Shown: positions 8,682 to 18,319, numbered from the stretch's first letter. The stretch is DNA of 64,000 nucleotides from Pseudomonas reactans (GCF_013385825.1 NZ_JACAPG010000018.1:124001-188000), one strand, 5' to 3'. A program made the numbers and translations. The notes: generated by a model not told the origin, from the sequence alone.

Positions 8682-9236
8682 TCAGGGCAGGGGTGAGAAG
8701 GGCGAACGCCCGTCGGCACTCTGCAATTCCTGCAGATAATTGCGGAAAATCTGCCCCAGCACCTGGGTCGCCACTTCCAACTCATCGCGCTGCATGTGCT
8801 CGGCCACTTCATCGGCCGTATCCAGCGCGTCTTCTGCGCCGTTGACCGCGGCCATTTTCAGCACGATATACGCCTGGACGTTGTTGGCCGGGACGCCTTC
8901 GCCTTTGAAGAACATATTGCCCAATTCGAATTGCGCTTGGGCGTGCCCCTGCAACGAGGCTTTCTCGAAGTAGCTCAAGGCTTTGTTGAGGTCGCGGGCC
9001 GGGTTTTTGCTGTCGTGAAAGTACTCACCCAACTCGTACTGCGCCTGCGCATCCCCGCCCTCGGCCTGTTTCTGGCACGCGCTCAGGGCTTCGGCCTGGC
9101 TGTCTGGCTGGGTATTGAGGGTGCAACGACCCATCGCTGGGATTAACAACGAGTTGCCGCCTGCTTGTGCATGTGCCAGCAGCGGCTGAAGGAGCAACAG
9201 GCAGCCCAGAACCAGGGTGCGGCCGGTGCGTTTCAT
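8682..9236 (-). CDS. Exported Sel1-repeat protein
   Basis: A 184-residue protein with a clear signal peptide (MKRTGRTLVLGCLLLLQPLLAHAQA) and two to three Sel1-like helical repeats (AQAQYELGEYFHDSKNPARD and AQAQFELGNMFFKGEGVP). Such repeats are protein-protein interaction scaffolds; the partner is unknown. The start at ATG 9236 places the signal peptide at the N-terminus; an upstream extension to 9296 would bury it. A pair of cysteines in the mature N-terminal part (GRCTLNT and LSACQKQ) could form a periplasmic disulfide. Confidence 0.85.
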   Translation of the reverse strand: MKRTGRTLVLGCLLLLQPLLAHAQAGGNSLLIPAMGRCTLNTQPDSQAEALSACQKQAEGGDAQAQYELGEYFHDSKNPARDLNKALSYFEKASLQGHAQAQFELGNMFFKGEGVPANNVQAYIVLKMAAVNGAEDALDTADEVAEHMQRDELEVATQVLGQIFRNYLQELQSADGRSPFSPLP

Positions 9237-9419
9237 GGGAATCGACTTACCTCTGACGGGGCGCGCGGACCCTCGGGGGATCCAATAAGCGCGCATTATG
9301 AAATAAGCAGGCCTCTGCTTACAAAGTCTTTACTCGTTTTTCTGCTGCTTGGGCAAGTTATCTGCCGGATTGCAGGTGATTTCTCGAAAAAACTCGGAAA
9401 TTTCTGTAAGCAAAGTAGC

Positions 9420-9453
9420 AAATCAGACACCGTTTGCGCGGTGCCTGATTTTT
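9420..9453 (-). terminator. Hairpin downstream of hemL, probable terminator
   Basis: A 12-base stem (left arm AATCAGACACCG, right arm CGGTGCCTGATT, one mismatch) with a six-base loop lies just past the hemL stop. On the minus strand the run of T is broken; on the plus strand it is a clean TTTTT. It could terminate in either direction, but hemL is the only gene ending here. Confidence 0.65.
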
Positions 9454-9461
9454 GCGGCCAA

Positions 9462-10745
9462 TTATTTCAGTGCAGCGAAGGCGCGTTCGGCGGCATCGAG
9501 GGTCAGTTTCAGCTCGGCTTCGCCATGGGCGATCGAGGTGAAGCCGGCTTCGAAAGCGCTCGGCGCCAGGTACACACCGCCCTCCAACATCAGGTGGAAG
9601 AAGCGCTTGAACAGATCGGCGTCGCTGCCCATCACGTCATCAAAGGTGACGATATCGTCGGCGCCGCTGAAATACAGACCGAACATGCCGCCCGCCTGGG
9701 TGGTGACAAACGGAATGCCAGCGGCATCGGCGCGCTGTTGCAGGCCGTCGAGCAGGCGTGTGGTGTAGTCGGTCAGCTCGGCGTGGAAGCCCGGGCGGCT
9801 GATCAGGCGCAGGGTGGTCAGTCCGGCGGCCATGGCCAGCGGGTTGCCCGACAAGGTGCCCGCCTGGTACACCGGGCCCAGTGGCGCGATGTGCTGCATG
9901 ATGTCGCGCTTGCCGCCGAAGCAGCCCACCGGCATGCCGCCGCCGATGATCTTGCCGAAGGTGCTCAGGTCCGGCGTGACGCCGTAGTGAGCCTGTGCGC
10001 CGCCGAGTGCGACGCGGAAACCGGTCATCACTTCGTCGAAAATCAGCACCACGCCGTGCTTGTCGCACTGCTCGCGCAGGCCTTCGAGGAAGCCCGGCGC
10101 CGGGGGTACACAGTTCATGTTGCCGGCCACCGGCTCGACGATGATGCAGGCCACGTCCTGGCCCACTTCGTTGAGCATCTGCTCGACGGCGGCGATGTCG
10201 TTGAACGGCAGGGTCAGGGTGTGTTTGGCGAACGCCGCCGGCACACCGGCCGAGCTGGGCACGCCTTGGGTCAGCAGGCCGGAACCGGCTTTCACCAGCA
10301 GGCTGTCGGAGTGACCGTGGTAGCAGCCTTCGAACTTGATGATGCTGTCGCGGCCGGTGAAACCACGGGCCAGGCGGATCGCGCTCATGGTGGCTTCGGT
10401 GCCGGAGCTGACCATGCGCACCATTTCCATCGACGGTACGATCGAGCAGACCAGATCGGCCATCTCGGTTTCCATGGCGGTCGGCGCGCCGTAGGACAGG
10501 CCGTGTTCCAGTTGCTTGCGCACCGCGTCCAACACGTCCGGGTGGCTGTGGCCGAGGATCATCGGGCCCCAGGAGCCGACGTAGTCCACGTAGCGTTTGT
10601 CATCTTCGTCGGTGACGTAGGCGCCTTCGGCATGCTTGAAGAACAGCGGCGTGCCGCCCACGCTCTTGAACGCACGCACGGGGGAGTTCACACCGCCGGG
10701 GATGTGTTTTTGGGCATTGGCAAACAGCGTTTCGGAACGGGACAT
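9462..10745 (-). CDS. hemL: Glutamate-1-semialdehyde 2,1-aminomutase
   Basis: HemL converts glutamate-1-semialdehyde to 5-aminolevulinate in C5-pathway haem synthesis, using PLP. The 427-residue protein has the class III aminotransferase signature, including the PLP-lysine region STFGKIIGGGMPVG and the upstream LIFDEVMTGFRVALGGAQ. The ATG at 10745 gives MSRSETLFANAQKHIPGGVN, the canonical N-terminus; a longer frame runs back into thiE and is not real. It lies 17 bases after thiE, forming thiD-thiE-hemL. A likely terminator hairpin follows. Confidence 0.98.
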   Translation of the reverse strand: MSRSETLFANAQKHIPGGVNSPVRAFKSVGGTPLFFKHAEGAYVTDEDDKRYVDYVGSWGPMILGHSHPDVLDAVRKQLEHGLSYGAPTAMETEMADLVCSIVPSMEMVRMVSSGTEATMSAIRLARGFTGRDSIIKFEGCYHGHSDSLLVKAGSGLLTQGVPSSAGVPAAFAKHTLTLPFNDIAAVEQMLNEVGQDVACIIVEPVAGNMNCVPPAPGFLEGLREQCDKHGVVLIFDEVMTGFRVALGGAQAHYGVTPDLSTFGKIIGGGMPVGCFGGKRDIMQHIAPLGPVYQAGTLSGNPLAMAAGLTTLRLISRPGFHAELTDYTTRLLDGLQQRADAAGIPFVTTQAGGMFGLYFSGADDIVTFDDVMGSDADLFKRFFHLMLEGGVYLAPSAFEAGFTSIAHGEAELKLTLDAAERAFAALK

Positions 10746-10762
10746 GATCGGGCTCTCTTGAA

Positions 10763-11386
10763 TCAAATCTGAAAAAGGGCGTTGAACGCACGGGCGCGGC
10801 GCGTGACTTCCTGGGTGCTGTCGGCGCCAAACAGGCCATGCACCACAGCCAGCAGGTCGGCGCCGTGGGCCACCAAGGGCTGGGCGTTCTCCAGGGTGAT
10901 GCCGCCAATCACGCAGATCGGCAGCTGCAAACGTGTACGGGCCTGGGCCAGCATCTCTGTGGTGGCGGCCGGTGCGCCGGGCTTGGTGTTGGAATTGAAG
11001 AAGCGGCCGAAGGCGACATAACTGGCGCCTTCCTTGGCGGCCTGCTCGGCCAGTTCGATCTGGCTGTGACAGGTGGAACCGATGATGGCTTTGGAGCCTA
11101 GCAGGGCACGGGCCGGGGTCAGCGGGCCGTCGGTCTGGCCCAGGTGCACGCCGACGCCGAGGCGCGCAGCGAGTTCGGCGTCGTCGTTGATGATCAACTG
11201 GGTCTTGTAGCGCGAGCACAGCTCCCGCAGTTTTTCTGCTTCACGCAGGCGCCGGGCTTCGTCGCTGCTTTTGTCGCGGTATTGCAGCAGGGTCACGCCA
11301 CCGTCCAACGCGGCTTCGACGTAGGCGAGGAATTTACCGGCCAACAGTTGGCTGTCGGTAATGGCGTAAAGGCCACGTAATTTCAT
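10763..11386 (-). CDS. thiE: Thiamine-phosphate synthase
   Basis: ThiE joins HMP-pyrophosphate and thiazole phosphate to give thiamine phosphate. The 207-residue TIM-barrel protein shows QYRDKSSDEARR (substrate phosphate region), LIINDDAELAARLGVGVHLGQTD and the phosphate-binding STCHSQIELA. It lies between thiD (18-base gap) and hemL (17-base gap) on the same strand, so ThiD supplies the HMP-PP that ThiE uses. No TPP riboswitch was recognised upstream of the group. Confidence 0.97.
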   Translation of the reverse strand: MKLRGLYAITDSQLLAGKFLAYVEAALDGGVTLLQYRDKSSDEARRLREAEKLRELCSRYKTQLIINDDAELAARLGVGVHLGQTDGPLTPARALLGSKAIIGSTCHSQIELAEQAAKEGASYVAFGRFFNSNTKPGAPAATTEMLAQARTRLQLPICVIGGITLENAQPLVAHGADLLAVVHGLFGADSTQEVTRRARAFNALFQI

Positions 11387-11404
11387 CGGGCAGGCCCCTT
11401 GATC

Positions 11405-12202
11405 TTAAGAGCAGAAATCCAGCGGCAACCGGCGCGGTACGAACTGGCCCTGGCCGAGTTGTTCGGCGTCACGCAGGGTGCGCCAAGTGTAGTTGAGGGC
11501 CGATTGTACGGCGCTCACCAAGCCTTCGCCCTGGGCTATCCGACCGGACAGCGCACTGGCTAACGTGCAGCCCGAACCGTGATAGCTGCCGGGCAGGCGC
11601 TGGCAGGTAAAGGTCTGGCGCGTGCCGTCGCGGCTGTAGAGGCGGTTGTGCACTTCGTGCTCGTCGCCATGGCCGCCGGTGATCAATAGGTGCTTGATGT
11701 ACGGCAGCAGCTTCTCGGCGCATTCGTCTGCGGTGCCTTCAGGCAGCTCCGCGAGGATGCGCGCTTCCGGCAGGTTGGGCGTGGCAATCAGCGACAGCGG
11801 CAACAACCGCTCGCGCATTGCATAACCAACTTCGTCCTTGCCCAGGCTGCCACCGCCGCCGGCGCGCAGCACCGGGTCGCACACCACCGGCAGGTGCGGA
11901 TGCGCCTGCAGCAGTTCGACTACGGTGTCGACCATCGCGGTGGAGCCGAGCATGCCCAGCTTGACCGCCGCCACTTCGGAATCGCCGAGCACGGCATTGG
12001 CCTGGGCCAGTACCCACTCGCGGTCAAGCACGCGGAAATCGCTGACATTGACGGTGTTTTGCACGGTCAAGGCGGTGACGGCCGGAGCCGCATGGCAACC
12101 CTGGGCGAGCAGGGCTTCGATATCTGCCTGCAAGCCGGCGCCACCACTGGGGTCATGGCCGGAGAGACAGAGGACAACGGGACGAGAGCTGTAGATATTC
12201 AT
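11405..12202 (-). CDS. thiD: Hydroxymethylpyrimidine/phosphomethylpyrimidine kinase
   Basis: ThiD phosphorylates HMP and HMP-P during thiamine synthesis and salvage. It is a ribokinase-fold enzyme of 265 residues with the substrate motif SGHDPSGGAGLQADIEA near the N-terminus and the catalytic anion-hole motif HGSGCTLASALSG near the C-terminus. The ATG at 12202 (MNIYSSRPVVLCLSGHD) is chosen; the open frame extends 45 residues further upstream without family resemblance. It is the first gene of thiD-thiE-hemL, divergent from ladS. Confidence 0.97.
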   Translation of the reverse strand: MNIYSSRPVVLCLSGHDPSGGAGLQADIEALLAQGCHAAPAVTALTVQNTVNVSDFRVLDREWVLAQANAVLGDSEVAAVKLGMLGSTAMVDTVVELLQAHPHLPVVCDPVLRAGGGGSLGKDEVGYAMRERLLPLSLIATPNLPEARILAELPEGTADECAEKLLPYIKHLLITGGHGDEHEVHNRLYSRDGTRQTFTCQRLPGSYHGSGCTLASALSGRIAQGEGLVSAVQSALNYTWRTLRDAEQLGQGQFVPRRLPLDFCS

Positions 12203-12478
12203 GGTGCGCGAGCTTACCACCAAACGCTTTTGGCGGGGCCGTCTGGCGATGGTTGAATTTTGCCATCGAAGTGACGCTTTTTTGGCGGTTTTACGGTCGA
12301 TGAAAATCGCTGAAAGCCGCGTTCTAGAGCCTTTCAAAAAATTATTTCAATGGTGCCTAGTGGCCTTTAGCAGCTATGCTAGAGTGGATCCAAACTACTA
12401 ACTGTATTGCCGGTGTACGTCTTCTCAAAAGGAATGGGGGGCTTTTTGACATAACCGGACAGGCCACGCTGGGGCTCT

Positions 12479-14869
12479 ATGCGCTATTTGCTGATTTTAT
12501 TGTTGTGCGGGTTGCCGATGCTCGCCAACGCCATCGAGTTCAACCAGGACACGCAAAGCCTGCCGTTGGGCCGAGCCATGCAAGTGCTCGAAGACCCGAC
12601 CGATGCCCTCACCATCGCGGATGTCAGTGCGCCGTCCGCCACCGCGCAGTTCAAACCCCACGATAAAGACACCCTGAATGCCGGTTACTCGCGCTCGGTG
12701 TTCTGGCTCAAGGTCAATCTGCACTACCTGCCCACTAATCCCGAAGCGCAGCGCACCTGGTTGCTGGAGCTGGCGTACCCGCCGCTCGACCATCTGGACC
12801 TGTACCTGCCCGACAGCTCTGGCAGTTATCGCCTGGCAGGGCGTACTGGGGATGCGCTGCCGTTCTCCGCCCGTGAGATCCGCCAGAACAACTACCTGTT
12901 CAAGGTCGACTTTACGCCGGGTGAGGCAAAAACCGTCTACTTGCGCCTGCAAAGTGAAGGCTCGATCCAGGCGCCGTTGACGCTCTGGTCCAGCACCGCT
13001 TACCTGGAGCAACAGCCGCTGCGCCTGTATGTACTGGGCCTGATCTATGGCGTGTTGCTGGGGATGCTGGTCTACAACCTGTTCATCTACCTCAGCGTGC
13101 GCGACACCAGCTACCTCTATTACATCTTTTATATCGCCTCGTTTGGCATGTATCAGCTGTCGGTCAACGGTGCGGCGGTGGAGTATTTCTGGCCGAACAA
13201 TCCTTGGTGGGCGAATGCCGCGACGCCTTTCCTGATCGGCTCGGCGGCGTTGTTCGGCAGCCTGTTTGCGCGCAGCTTTTTGCACACGGCCCAGCACAGT
13301 CGCTGGATCAACCGGCTGTTGCTGGCGTTGGTGGCCTGCGGTGGCGTGGTGATGCTGCTGTCGTTGATGACCAGCTACGCGCTGGCGTTGCGCCTGGCCA
13401 CCGGCTTGGCGCTGGTGTTTACCGTGACCATCTTCGTCGCCGCCATCAAGGCCTGGTATTGCGGGCAGCGCGTGGCGCGCTATTTCATCATCGCCTGGTC
13501 GGCGTTCCTGCTAGGTGGAGTGGTGAATACGCTGATGGTGCTGGGCTATCTGCCTAACGTATTCCTGACCATGTACGCCAGTCAGATCGGCTCGGCGATT
13601 GAAGTGGCGCTGCTGTCCCTGGCTCTGGCCGACCGCATCAATTCCATGCGCGAGCAACAAGCGCAGATCCTGCTCGATGCCAGCCAAAAACTTGAAGTGC
13701 TCAACCAGCAATTGGCCCGCAGCAACCGACTCAAGGACGAGTTCCTCGCCACCCTGACCCACGAACTGCGTACGCCCATGAACGGCGTGATCGGCTCCCT
13801 CGAACTGATGCAGACCGTGCCCCTGGACGCAGACCTGGCGCAATACCATCAAACCGCCGCGGGTTCGGCGCGGGACATGATGCGCATGGTCAACGGCATT
13901 CTCACCCTCACCGAATTGCAGGCCGGCCGCTTGAGCGCCCAACCCCAGGTATTCAGCCTGCGCGGCACGCTCGACACCTTGCGCCAGCAGTTCACCGCCA
14001 GCGCCCAGAGCAAAGGCCTGGCGTTCTCCATCGATGTGGCGGACGAGTTGCCGGACCGCGTACTGGGCGACGCCGACAAACTGCTGCAGTGCCTGGATTG
14101 TTTGCTGGACAACGCCTTCAAGTTCACTCACGAAGGCTCGGTGCGCCTGCGCGTGGTCGGTGTGCCCCAGGGTGACGGTGGCTTGCGCTTGAGCTTTATC
14201 GTCACCGACACCGGGATCGGCTTCGCTTTCCTCGACGAGGCGACCCTGTACCAGCGCTTCTTCCAACTGGATGGCTCCATGACGCGCGAGTACGGCGGGC
14301 TGGGTATCGGCCTGGCAATCTGCCGGCAACTGATCGAGCTGCTGGGCGGGCGTCTCACCCATCACTCCGAACCGCGCAAAGGCAGCCGTTTCCAGTTGGA
14401 AGTGGAGGTCAGTCCCTTAGCACCTGAATCCAAGCCTGCGCCGGACAAGCAGCGCGCACCTCAGGAGTGCTCGGTGCTGCTGGTGGACGACAACAGCGTC
14501 GGCCAACTGGTGGTGCGCGGCATGCTACTCAAGCTCGGTTACCGGGTGAAAACCGTGGACACCGGCCCGAACGCGTTGGCCGCCTTGCAAGCCGGAGATT
14601 TCGACGCAGTACTGTTGGATATCCCCGAAGGTGGCTTCTCGTTGTGTTGTCAGATCCGTGCACTGCCTGGCTGCGGTGAGTTACCGGTGATCGCCTTGAG
14701 TACGTCGCTGAATGCGTCGGAACGTGAGCGCTGCCATGGCATCGGCCTCTCCGATCGCCTGGCCAAACCTGTGCGTTTCGAGGCCTTACAGGCGGTGTTG
14801 GAGCGTCGGCTGCTGTGTCCGGTAGAGGGCGAAAGCGCCGGACATTCGGCGGGTATGCCACTTTTTTAA
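12479..14869 (+). CDS. ladS: Hybrid sensor histidine kinase LadS
   Basis: LadS is a 7TMR-DISM hybrid kinase that, in P. aeruginosa, feeds phosphate into the GacS/GacA-Rsm pathway and promotes biofilm over acute virulence. The order is signal peptide (residues 1-18), periplasmic DISM domain (about 25-165), seven membrane helices (about 180-385), HisKA with the phospho-His in THELRTPMNG (His428), HATPase (about 535-645 with GGLGIGLAICRQL) and receiver (about 660-785). The candidate phospho-Asp is Asp714 and the receiver lysine is in LAKPV, but the usual MPxMDG loop after the Asp is replaced by IPEGGF. Neighbour thiD and the 796-residue length match P. aeruginosa ladS. The control inputs here are not visible. 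Confidence 0.92.
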   Translation: MRYLLILLLCGLPMLANAIEFNQDTQSLPLGRAMQVLEDPTDALTIADVSAPSATAQFKPHDKDTLNAGYSRSVFWLKVNLHYLPTNPEAQRTWLLELAYPPLDHLDLYLPDSSGSYRLAGRTGDALPFSAREIRQNNYLFKVDFTPGEAKTVYLRLQSEGSIQAPLTLWSSTAYLEQQPLRLYVLGLIYGVLLGMLVYNLFIYLSVRDTSYLYYIFYIASFGMYQLSVNGAAVEYFWPNNPWWANAATPFLIGSAALFGSLFARSFLHTAQHSRWINRLLLALVACGGVVMLLSLMTSYALALRLATGLALVFTVTIFVAAIKAWYCGQRVARYFIIAWSAFLLGGVVNTLMVLGYLPNVFLTMYASQIGSAIEVALLSLALADRINSMREQQAQILLDASQKLEVLNQQLARSNRLKDEFLATLTHELRTPMNGVIGSLELMQTVPLDADLAQYHQTAAGSARDMMRMVNGILTLTELQAGRLSAQPQVFSLRGTLDTLRQQFTASAQSKGLAFSIDVADELPDRVLGDADKLLQCLDCLLDNAFKFTHEGSVRLRVVGVPQGDGGLRLSFIVTDTGIGFAFLDEATLYQRFFQLDGSMTREYGGLGIGLAICRQLIELLGGRLTHHSEPRKGSRFQLEVEVSPLAPESKPAPDKQRAPQECSVLLVDDNSVGQLVVRGMLLKLGYRVKTVDTGPNALAALQAGDFDAVLLDIPEGGFSLCCQIRALPGCGELPVIALSTSLNASERERCHGIGLSDRLAKPVRFEALQAVLERRLLCPVEGESAGHSAGMPLF

Positions 14870-14921
14870 GCGCCATGGCAGTGCTTAACTGAAAAAACCG
14901 GCCTCAATCGACGGGCACCGT

Positions 14922-15019
14922 GTAGGAGCGAGCTTGCTCGCGAAGAACGTCAACGATAACGCGAGCACCCTGTAAAAACGCGGTGCTCTCACGTTCTTCG
15001 CGAGCAAGCTCGCTCCTAC
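14922..15019. repeat. REP doublet, GTAGGAGCGAGC family
   Basis: Inverted REP pair with arms GTAGGAGCGAGCTTGCTCGC and its complement. Unlike the CCGGC family, the inner spacer is also partly shared with other copies in the window (AACGTCAACGATAACGCG next to the left arm, TTCTTCGCGAGC before the right arm). Confidence 0.93.
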
Positions 15020-15062
15020 AAACAGCCTCAATCGAAATGGGCCTTTTTCCAGGAGGCCCGTC

Positions 15063-16709
15063 ATGAACCTGCATCAGTTTGCCGAAACCCACGACGTCAC
15101 CAACCAGCCACCGTCCCTGGACGGCACCAACCTGTACCGTATCGATTTACCCCTGCAAGACTGGTCGCGCCGCTTTGGCGCGGGTTGGGCAGAGGCGCGT
15201 ATCGATGCCTACGGTGCGCTGGCGGGTGGGCCGCTGATGGAAGCGGGGTTCCTGGCGAACCAGAACAAACCGGTGTTCAGCAGCCATGACCGTTATGGTC
15301 ATCGCATCGACCTGGTGGAGTTTCACCCGGCTTACCACGAACTGATGCGCACGGCCGTCGAGCATGGCTTGCCGTCGCTGCCTTGGGCGCATCCGCAGTC
15401 CGGCGCCCATGTGGCCCGCGCCGCCATGACCTACCTGCACAGCCAGGCCGAAGCCGGCACCGGCTGTCCGCTAACCATGACTTTCGCTTGCGTGCCTGCC
15501 CTGCGCTTGCAACCGGACCTGGCCAAGACCTGGCTGCCGAAAATCCTCAATACCCACTACGACCCGCGCAATGTCGGCATCGCCCACAAGGCCGGTGCCA
15601 CTATCGGCATGGCCATGACCGAGAAACAGGGTGGCACCGACGTGCGCGCCAACACCACTCGCGCCTACCCGGTGGGTGCCGGCGGTCCGGGCCAGGCCTA
15701 TGAACTGGTGGGCCACAAGTGGTTCTGCTCGGCACCGATGTGCGATGCCTTCCTGACCCTGGCGCAAACTGACAAGGGCCTGACCTGCTTCCTGCTGCCC
15801 CGACACCGCCCGGATGACACGCGCAACGAGTTCTACATCCAGCGCCTGAAAAACAAACTGGGCAACTGCTCCAACGCCTCCAGCGAAGTAGAGTTCCGTG
15901 GTGCCCTGGCCTGGATGATCGGTGAAGAAGGGCGTGGCGTGCCGACCATCATCGAGATGGTTGCCATGACCCGCTTCGATTGCATGGTCGGCTCCAGCGC
16001 ATTGATGCGCCAGGCGCTGACCCAGGCCAGTCATCATTGTGCCCATCGTTCGGTGGGGGGGCGGGTACTCAGCGAACAACCCTTGATGCAAAACGTGCTG
16101 GCGGACCTCGCGCTGGAAAGCGAATCCGCGCTGGCCCTGAGCATGCGCATGGGCAGGGCCCTGGATAACCTGGGCGATGAGCAGGAAGCCAAGTTCGCCA
16201 GGCTCGTCACAGCCGTGGGCAAGTATTGGATCTGCAAACGCGCCCCGGCCATGATCAATGAAGCCGCCGAGTGCATGGGCGGTGCCGGGTACGTCGAGGA
16301 CAGCATCCTGCCGCGCCTGTACCGTGAGGCGCCGGTGAATTCAACGTGGGAAGGTTCCGGCAACGTGCAGTGCCTGGACGTGCTGCGCGCGTTGTCGAAA
16401 GAGCCGGGCGTGCTGGAAGCGCTGTTTGTCGAGCTGGGGGATGGGCATGGCGACCGGCTGCTGACGCGGCATATCGAGCAATTGAAGTCAGCCTTTATGG
16501 ACACTCAGGACATCCAATACCGTGCGCGCCAGCTTACCGAAGACATCGCCGTGGCATTGCAGGCCAAGCTGTTGCTGGAAGCCGGCAATGCGGCGGTCAG
16601 CGATGGGTTTATCGCCAGTCGCCTGGGTGAATCGTCCGGTCGAGTGTATGGCACCCTGCCGCGTGGCGTGGACGTGGCGGCGATTGTCGCCAGGTCCACA
16701 CCTTGTTGA
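15063..16709 (+). CDS. AidB-like acyl-CoA dehydrogenase
   Basis: A 548-residue FAD flavoprotein of the acyl-CoA dehydrogenase superfamily, closest in recalled sequence to E. coli AidB (541 residues), part of the Ada adaptive response to alkylation. Matching blocks are VEFHPAYHELM, GMAMTEKQGGTDVRANTTRA, GHKWFCSAPMCDAFL, LKNKLGNCSNASSEVEF, EMVAMTRFDCMVGSSALMRQ and REAPVNSTWEGSGNVQCLDVLR. AidB binds DNA through a basic C-terminal domain; whether that is retained cannot be judged by eye. The gene has a good ribosome site (CCAGGAGG) and is followed closely by amn. It may equally act in acyl-CoA catabolism. Confidence 0.88.
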   Translation: MNLHQFAETHDVTNQPPSLDGTNLYRIDLPLQDWSRRFGAGWAEARIDAYGALAGGPLMEAGFLANQNKPVFSSHDRYGHRIDLVEFHPAYHELMRTAVEHGLPSLPWAHPQSGAHVARAAMTYLHSQAEAGTGCPLTMTFACVPALRLQPDLAKTWLPKILNTHYDPRNVGIAHKAGATIGMAMTEKQGGTDVRANTTRAYPVGAGGPGQAYELVGHKWFCSAPMCDAFLTLAQTDKGLTCFLLPRHRPDDTRNEFYIQRLKNKLGNCSNASSEVEFRGALAWMIGEEGRGVPTIIEMVAMTRFDCMVGSSALMRQALTQASHHCAHRSVGGRVLSEQPLMQNVLADLALESESALALSMRMGRALDNLGDEQEAKFARLVTAVGKYWICKRAPAMINEAAECMGGAGYVEDSILPRLYREAPVNSTWEGSGNVQCLDVLRALSKEPGVLEALFVELGDGHGDRLLTRHIEQLKSAFMDTQDIQYRARQLTEDIAVALQAKLLLEAGNAAVSDGFIASRLGESSGRVYGTLPRGVDVAAIVARSTPC

Positions 16710-16775
16710 TTGCATTCAAAGTTTGCGTCTGACGGGGATACAGGCAAGATAAAGGCCTGCACGTCAGAACACAGG

Positions 16776-18248
16776 ATGCTTACCGTGACCGAAGCTTTTG
16801 TTGTCGTTCAAACCGCCGAAGAAGCCGTGGATCGGCTGGCGGCCCTGCATGAGCGCGCCACGGGCGCGCTCAATCAAGCCCTCAAGCAATACCTCAAGGA
16901 CCGCGTCGAACCCGACGCCGAACAACGTGCGTTGTTCCGCTATCCGGAACTGCGCCTGACCTACCACTGCCACGGCGAAGTCCCACAGACGACCCGGGCG
17001 TATGCCAAGGTTCAGTTACCAGGGACCTACAGCGTTACCGTTACCCATCCTGCGGCGTTTCGTAAATACCTGCTGGAGCAACTGGTGCCGCTGATGCATG
17101 ACTTCACCGTGACGGTGGAAGTGGGCGTCAGCCAGCAGAACATCCCGTACCCGTACGTGGTAGAGCAGGGCGATGAACTGGCCGGCTCCGGTGTGACTGC
17201 GGCGACCCTGGCCCGCGTGTTCCCGAGTACCGACCTGTCGGCCGCCACTGATGGCATCGCCGATGGCCTGTATGACTGGGAAAACACCGACCCGCTGCCC
17301 CTGGCACTGTTCGATGCGGCACGCGTGGACTTTTCTCTGCGCCGCCTGGTGCACTACACCGGCAGCGACTGGCGCCATGTGCAGCCGTGGATCCTACTGA
17401 CCAACTACCACCGTTATGTCGACCAGTTTATCCTGCATGGCCTGGAACAACTGCGTAGCGACCCGCGTTTTATCCGCATGGTGCTGCCGGGCAACGTAGT
17501 GATCGACAAAGCGATGGACCACGGTGAAGCCTCCGCGATTGCTGCCGAGGTGGTGTGGCACCGTTATCAGATGCCGGCTTATCACTTGCAAGCCACTGAC
17601 GGCCACGGCGTGACCTTGGTCAACATTGGCGTCGGCCCGTCCAATGCGAAGAACATCACCGATCACCTGGCCGTGCTGCGTCCGCATTGCTGGCTGATGA
17701 TCGGTCACTGTGGCGGCCTGCGCCAATCCCAGACCATCGGCGATTACGTGCTGGCTCACGCTTACATGCGCCGCGACGGGATTCTCGACCGCGTCGTGCC
17801 GCCGAACATCCCGATCCCGGCCCTGGCTGAAGTGCAGTTGGCCTTGCAGCAAGCGGCGGCCAACGTCACCGGCGAAAAAGGCGAAGAGCTGAAAAAGCGC
17901 CTGCGCACCGGCACCGTGTTGACCTACGACGACCGTAACTGGGAACTGCGCTGGGCCCAGGAACGGCCGCTGATCAACCTGTCCCGCGCCGTGGCCGTGG
18001 ACATGGAAAGCGGCACCATCGCCGCCCAGGGTTATCGCTTGCGGGTGCCGTACGGTACGTTGTTGTGTGTATCGGACAAACCGCTGCACAGCGAGATCAA
18101 GCTGCCCGGTTCGGCCAACGCATTCTATGAGCGCGCGGTGAGCCAGCACTTGAAGATCGGCATCGAAGCGGTGGATTTGTTGCGCACAGAACTCAATTCG
18201 CTGCACTCGCGCAAACTGCGCAGCTTCGACGAACCGCCGTTCCGCTAA
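16776..18248 (+). CDS. amn: AMP nucleosidase
   Basis: Amn hydrolyses AMP to adenine and ribose 5-phosphate, adjusting the adenylate pool. The N-terminal AMP-nucleosidase regulatory domain (TRAYAKVQLPGTYSVTVTHP region) is followed by a phosphorylase-superfamily catalytic domain, with IGHCGGLRQSQTIGDYVLAHA near residue 312 and VAVDMESGTIAAQGYR near 408. The ATG at 16776 gives MLTVTEAFVVVQTAEEAVDRL, about 490 residues; an upstream in-frame ATG at 16710 is less likely. A GTG three codons on is an alternative start. The gene follows the AidB-like dehydrogenase by 66 bases. Confidence 0.95.
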   Translation: MLTVTEAFVVVQTAEEAVDRLAALHERATGALNQALKQYLKDRVEPDAEQRALFRYPELRLTYHCHGEVPQTTRAYAKVQLPGTYSVTVTHPAAFRKYLLEQLVPLMHDFTVTVEVGVSQQNIPYPYVVEQGDELAGSGVTAATLARVFPSTDLSAATDGIADGLYDWENTDPLPLALFDAARVDFSLRRLVHYTGSDWRHVQPWILLTNYHRYVDQFILHGLEQLRSDPRFIRMVLPGNVVIDKAMDHGEASAIAAEVVWHRYQMPAYHLQATDGHGVTLVNIGVGPSNAKNITDHLAVLRPHCWLMIGHCGGLRQSQTIGDYVLAHAYMRRDGILDRVVPPNIPIPALAEVQLALQQAAANVTGEKGEELKKRLRTGTVLTYDDRNWELRWAQERPLINLSRAVAVDMESGTIAAQGYRLRVPYGTLLCVSDKPLHSEIKLPGSANAFYERAVSQHLKIGIEAVDLLRTELNSLHSRKLRSFDEPPFR

Positions 18249-18267
18249 GCGGTTGGGATGGTCATTT

Positions 18268-18304
18268 AACGGTCAGGCCACTAGCATTGTCGGTCCTGAC
18301 CGTT
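18268..18304. repeat. Perfect 10-base inverted repeat between amn and rluE
   Basis: AACGGTCAGG and its exact complement CCTGACCGTT are separated by 17 bases, ending 15 bases before the rluE start. No T-run follows, so it is not a standard terminator. It could be an operator or an RNA hairpin near the rluE ribosome site. Confidence 0.6.
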
Positions 18305-18319
18305 AGATGTTCCTTTGCC

